A stretch of 64,000 nt of DNA from NCBI GenBank assembly GCA_016709875.1, contig JADJLZ010000010.1, positions 238,474 through 302,473 of the forward strand, in the 5' to 3' direction. This DNA is from Planctomycetota bacterium (GTDB lineage: Bacteria; Planctomycetota; UBA1135; GCA-002686595). Shown here one piece after another: positions 60,161 through 64,000 of this stretch. The notes beneath the pieces are model-generated. The model made no database searches. It was not told where the DNA came from and saw only the letters and a list, made by a program, of their open reading frames with translations. The position numbers were made by a program, and so were the translations under genes. Each line of letters starts with the position of its first letter. Within the stretch, counting starts at the first letter, position 1.

Positions 60161-61800
60161 ACGGCGCGACTTCGAAACCGGCGACTTGCGCGGCTGGACG
60201 AAGACCGGCACGGCCTTCGACGGCCAGCCGATCGGGGCGACACGATCACGGCCCGCGGCCGCGAGGCGAGCCTGCACACGGGCAAGTTCTGGATCGGCGG
60301 CTACGAGAAGCCGGCGACGGCGCGACGGGCACGCCTCACCGAACCCGATCACGGTCGAGCAGCCCTGGGCGAGCTCCTCTTCGGCGGCGGCGCAGGGAAC
60401 GGCACCCGCGTCGAGCTGCATGCCGCCGACGGCGCTGCTCTTCAAGACCAGCGCGGCGAACTACGAGTCGATGCAGCGCGTGGTCGTCGACCCGCACGCG
60501 CAACTCGGCAAGAAGATCGGTCACCTCATCGACGAGGAAGCGGGCGGCTGGGGCCACCTCAACTTCGACGATTTCCGCTTTCACACCGAGAAGCCGAGCT
60601 TCGAGCAGCCCGCGGGCGTGCCGCGCATCCGCCTGCCGCTCGACGCGGTCGCTAACGCCGGTCTCGCGCCGGGAAACGCAGCCAAGGCGATGACGGTCCC
60701 GCCGGGCTTTCACGTCGACCTGATCGCGAGCGAGCCGGACGTGCACCAGCCGATCGCCTTTGCATCGACGACCGCGGACGCCTGTGGGTCGCGGAGGGCC
60801 TGACCTACCCGCGCCGCATGGAGGGCGACGAGGCCAGGACGACATCGTCGTGTTCGAGGACAAGGACGGCGACGGCGTGTGCCGAGATGCGCACGGTGTT
60901 CCTCGACAAGTTGAACCTCGTCAGGGCCTCGAGGTCGGCTTCGGCGGCGCGTGGATCGGCGCCGCGCCGTACTTGCTGTTCCTGTGCCCGACGCTGACGG
61001 CGATCCTCGTGCCCGACGGTCCGGCGCAGAAGATGCCTGACGGTTTCGGCTGGCAGGACACGCACGGGACGCTCAATGCAACTGGGGCCCCGACGCCGGC
61101 TCTACGGCACGCACGGCGTGTTCACCAGCAGCCTCGTCGGCGCTCCGGGAACGCCGGATGCACAGCGCGTGGCGCTCACCGCCGGCGTGTGGCGCTTCCA
61201 GCCGAAGACGCACGAGTTCGAGGTCTTCGCGGGAAGGCACGTCAAATCCCTGGGCGTCGATTTCGACGAGCACGGCCAGGCGATAACCACGGCCGCGTGA
61301 TCCCGCACCTCTTCCACATGATCCAGGGCGGACCGCTACGACCGGCAGGACGGCATCGGCGGCCACACGGACAAGTACACCTCGGCGACATCCAGACGAT
61401 CGCGGACCACCTGCACTGGCAGGGCGACAATCCTTAGGCCGGCAACAACCGCTCGGCACGACCCGGCGGGCACGCCTTTGCGGATCTCGTGTACCTCGGC
61501 GACCAGTTCCCGAAGGAGTACCGCGGCAAGGTGTCTCGCGAACAACATCCACGGCAACCGCACGGTCATGGACGTGCTCGTGCCCGATGGATCGGGGTTC
61601 CATCGGCACGCCGCCGGATTTCCGCAACCTTCCCGAACGACAAGTGGTCCGCGGCAAGAGCCTGAGGATGGGGCCGGACGGCGCGGTGTTCGTGACCGAC
61701 TGGTACGACAAAACAAGCCTGCCAGGAGACGCACCCGGAGATCTGGGATCGCACGAACGGGCGCATCTATCGCACTCTCGTACGGCACTCCGAAGCGCGG
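60160..61800 (+). pseudogene. Giant gene part 2: sandwich domain and PVC dehydrogenase propeller
   Basis: DFETGDLRGWTKTGTAFDGQP starts a galactose-binding-like sandwich (to about 60620). From 60690 comes the PVC dehydrogenase propeller: KAMTVPPGFHVDLIASEPDV, VVFEDKDGDGVC, GLEVGFGGAWIGAAPYLLFL, FGWQDTHGTLNAT, YGTHGVFTSSLVGAPGTPDA, SLGVDFDEHGQA, TIADHLHWQGDNP, GHAFADLVYLGDQFPKEYRG, NIHGNRTVMDVLVPDGSG and VRGKSLRMGPDGAVFVTDWYD. The motifs are in correct order in three alternating frames; one in-frame stop (61437) is a frame artefact. Confidence 0.72.
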
Positions 61801-63090
61801 CGTGGAGAAGATCGCGGATGCGACGACGGCGGACCTCGTCCGACTCCGCGATCGACGGCGACGAATGGCACGCGCGCCATGCGCGGCGCCTGCTGCAGGA
61901 GCACAGTACGGATGTGCGCGGGGAGGTGCGAACGCGAGCGCGTCTGCAGCGCCTGCGCTTCGTCGGGTGAGGCACGCGATCGGCGGCCTGGACGAAAGGT
62001 TCGGGCGTGAACTGCTCGCCCTGCCCGACGAGTACGTCGCCGCGTGGACCGTGCAACTGCTGCTCTGAGAAGAGGCTTATGTCGAGCCCGAGACGCTCGC
62101 GGCGTCAGAGGAACTCGCGAAGAGCACCTGGTCACCCGTCGTCCGCCTCTACTCGCCCTGCGCTGCAGCGCCTGCCGCTCGACGAGCGCTGGACCATCGC
62201 CGCGAACCTGATCGCGCACGACGAGGACCGCCAGGACCACAACCTGGCTCGCTCCTGTACTGGTACGGCGTCGGTTCCTGTCCGAGCGACACCGCGCGCG
62301 CCTCTTCGCTGGTCTCGAAGACGAAGCTCGACCCCTTGTGGCTTTCCTCGTGCGCCGCGCGCGGCGCGAAGGCGAAGCTGCACGACGCGCTGGTCGCGTT
62401 CCTCGCGCAGCCGGCGAACCTGCCCGAGATGCCCTGGATGCTCGACGAGTTCCGCAAGGTATCGGCGACCAGCGCAAGCTGCCCGCGCCCTCAGCTGGGA
62501 GAGGGTCGCGGGACCCGATCTGCCAGGATCCCAAGCTCGTCGACGCGGTCGTGAGAGCCTGAGCCTCGCTCTTGGGGACAAGCGCTGGCTTTCCGAAGCT
62601 GCGCACGGCTCGCGGATCCCAGGCCGACGCGGCGCTGCGGCGCGAGGGCTCGAGGCGCTGCTCGCGGGGCACGATCCCGAACTGCCCCGGGCTCCTCCCC
62701 AAGATCGGGTACTCCGGTGCTTCACGACGACCAGTTTCGCTCCTCGGGGACGCAGAGTTGCAGCGCCAGGTCGGTGCGCGCACCGCCTCGCTTCGACGAA
62801 GTATCCAGGCGCAAGCTCCTGGAGCTCTACGGACAGTTCGATCAGCCCATGCAGGGAGAGGCCCTCAATACGCTGCCTCCCGGAAGGGATCGCCGCCCCT
62901 GCTCCCGACGCCGTCGGCGCCGGCACGATCCCGCGCAACGACCTCTCGGCCTTCGTCGTGCAGTCGATCGAGGTCGGCGACAAGACCCTCGCGGCGAAGC
63001 TGCACGAGGACCGGGCACCGTGCGGCAAGCCCAGCGCCGATGTCTCGAAGAAGAAGGAAGAGTGGAAAGCACGCCTCACTGCCGACGCGC
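61800..63090 (+). pseudogene. Giant gene part 3: HEAT-like helical region
   Basis: Fragments of a helical repeat region follow the dehydrogenase: VRHAIGGLDERFGRELLALP, EYVAAWTVQLLL, LQRLPLDERWTIAANLIAHD, LHDALVAFLAQPANLPEMPW and LDEFRKV. These correspond to the HEAT-like segment usual between dehydrogenase and cytochrome domains in this family. It is the most heavily broken part, with several places where no frame stays open for 100 bases. Confidence 0.6.
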
Positions 63091-63520
63091 TCGCCAAGGC
63101 CGACGTGGCCGCGCGGACGCCAGGTCTTCTCGCGCACCTGCGAGCCAGTGCCCCGCCTCTACGGAACTGGCGGCAAGATCGGGCCCGAGTCCCACCGGCT
63201 CGAACCGCGCCCCGACCTACCTACTCTCGAACGTGCTCGACCGAGCGCGACGGTGGGCAAGGACTACACGACCATGATGGTCTGGCTCAATGACGGCCGC
63301 TTCGTGAACGGCATCCTGAAGGGCACGACCGACCTGCGACGATCTACGCTGCAGACCGACACCGTGCTGGTGGTGATCGAGAAGGGCGAGGATCGAGACG
63401 CAGAGGACTCCGGAGAAGCCGCTGATGCCCAGGGGGCCAGCACGACGCCCAAGGGCGAGGTGCGCGATCTCGTCGCGTATCTGCAGATCCCACAGGGTCC
63501 GCTGCGCGACGAAGACCGAC
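63090..63520 (+). pseudogene. Giant gene part 4: haem c domain
   Basis: GRQVFSRTC then RLYGTGGKIGPES marks the start of a cytochrome c domain. At 63139-63153 the bases TGCGAGCCAGTGCCC would read CEQCH if one C were removed and one A added, so the haem site is probably intact in the organism. The rest follows as VGKDYTTMMVWLNDGRFVNG, DTVLVVIEKGE and KGEVRDLVAYLQIPQ, standard for these proteins. Confidence 0.65.
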
Positions 63521-63529
63521 ACGGCGCGC

Positions 63530-64000
63530 CTCTTCCCTGACGGCAAGAGCCGGCTGGCTGGAAGGGCGACTCGAAGTCGTGGTCGGTCGAGGACGGCGGA
63601 TCGTCAAGCGCCACCGAGGGCCTCGCGAAGAAAGAGTTTCCTCGTGTCGTCCGGCTGCTCTCCGACTTCCGCCTGCGAGATCGACGTGCGTCTCGCGAAG
63701 GAGCGAGGGCAACTCGGGCGTGCAGTTCACGCACGCAGGCGCGCGACGACAGGCGAGGTCAAGGCTACCAGGCCGACGTCGGCGCGGGATGGTGGGGCAA
63801 GCCTTACGAGGAGAACGGCCGCGGCTTGATCGTGGTTGGGAACAGCCGATCGAGGACGGCTGGAACCACTACGTGATCGAGGGCGCGGCGCGCACCTCAC
63901 GATCACCCTTGCAACGGCGATTCTTGCGCCGATCTCGACGATCCCAAGGGCGCGCGCGAGGGTATCCTCGCGCTCCAACTGCACTCCGCGGACGGACCGA
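63530..64000 (+). pseudogene. Giant gene part 5: DUF1080 (3-keto-disaccharide hydrolase type) domain, cut by window end
   Basis: LFPDGKS then GDSKSWSVEDGG, GLAKKEFLVS, SDFRL, GYQADVGAGWWGKPYEENGR, IEDGWNHYVIEG and GILALQLHS are in the order of a DUF1080 concanavalin-like domain. Recently characterised members cleave 3-keto-glycosides, which fits a neighbouring sugar dehydrogenase. The domain continues beyond the window. Confidence 0.7.

Larger units (their letters stand above)
58844..64000 (+). pseudogene. PVC-type FG-GAP / dehydrogenase / HEAT / cytochrome c / DUF1080 giant, many frameshifts, 3' end outside window
   Basis: One long gene can be followed through all three plus-strand frames from GTG 58844 (MLRFTRF, then the lipoprotein signal SASIVVSLLLSSC) to the window end. 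The frame changes every 50-300 bases, yet each piece carries recognisable motifs in the right order: FG-GAP repeats, a sandwich domain, the PVC membrane-bound dehydrogenase propeller, HEAT-like repeats, a haem c domain and DUF1080. PVC-type haem-binding CxxCH proteins with these parts are common in Planctomycetes and are thought to oxidise sugars or other substrates on the outer side of the cell. The intact motifs between breaks argue for base-calling or assembly errors rather than decay. Individual parts are listed separately. Confidence 0.75.

Noticed and set aside
1..64000. Prophage, insertion sequence, integron or plasmid genes
   Set aside because: No transposase, integrase, phage structural or replication gene was recognised; the only direct repeats are the terminator-associated copies near 27-31 kb.

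Overview
The window comes from a very GC-rich bacterium, most likely a planctomycete (Planctomycetota, PVC superphylum). The lineage markers are a DUF1587/DUF1592-type cytochrome protein paired with a DUF1552 protein, many secreted FG-GAP, NHL and RCC1 proteins, an ECF sigma factor overlapping a Ser/Thr kinase, a MoxR/DUF58/VWA operon, and a PVC-type dehydrogenase/cytochrome c/DUF1080 giant at the right end. This taxonomic call is inference from gene content; no rRNA or tRNA gene was seen.

Layout. 0-5.4 kb: the end of a secreted beta-helix protein, an SRPBCC protein, a ROK sugar kinase, and a hybrid histidine kinase encoded with a PhnD-like periplasmic binding protein. 5.6-9.9 kb: one 1454-aa protein joining two rhodanese domains, a YidC/Oxa1-like membrane segment, a PEP-synthase-like ATP-grasp domain, the phospho-histidine swivel domain and PilZ. 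9.9-19.2 kb (minus strand): a seven-gene operon of MoxR, DUF58, an anchored protein, two VWA membrane proteins, a TPR protein and a 1272-aa secreted protein. 19.4-23.8 kb: M23 peptidase, a possible small RNA ending in a strong terminator, a carboxypeptidase-regulatory-like protein and a HupE/UreJ membrane protein. 23.9-34.1 kb: the cytochrome/DUF1552 pair, an RCC1-repeat protein, a retropepsin-like protein, an NHL protein and an FG-GAP protein, with three copies of one terminator hairpin between them. 34.2-40.9 kb: an ankyrin protein and two tandem DUF1570-like proteins with degraded metallopeptidase motifs. 40.9-46.5 kb: a Tm-1-like protein, a sugar-binding lipoprotein, a Ser/Thr kinase with TPRs and an ECF sigma factor. 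46.6-49.9 kb: a molybdenum hydroxylase operon (iorA-like, iorB-like, dihaem cytochrome). 50-54.4 kb: a GH172 glycosidase, a TipA-type MerR regulator with a clear operator, and a secreted propeller-like protein. 54.4-58.4 kb: a carbohydrate-type ABC importer with two permeases, a 61-aa membrane protein and two ATPases. 58.5-64 kb: a Dabb protein and the multidomain PVC dehydrogenase.

The genes point to a heterotroph that senses, degrades and imports carbohydrates (GH172, ROK kinase, ABC importer, DUF1080) and devotes much coding capacity to secreted, repeat-rich proteins. Several of these share one C-terminal domain with a CPC motif and a YYRD motif.

Sequence quality matters here. No frameshift was found left of about 39 kb. 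Single indels break genes at about 39.05, 41.9, 43.08 and 57.2 kb, and from about 58.8 kb onward the frame breaks every one or two hundred bases while the encoded motifs stay intact. That looks more like consensus error than gene decay, so the right-hand 5 kb is annotated as one broken gene.
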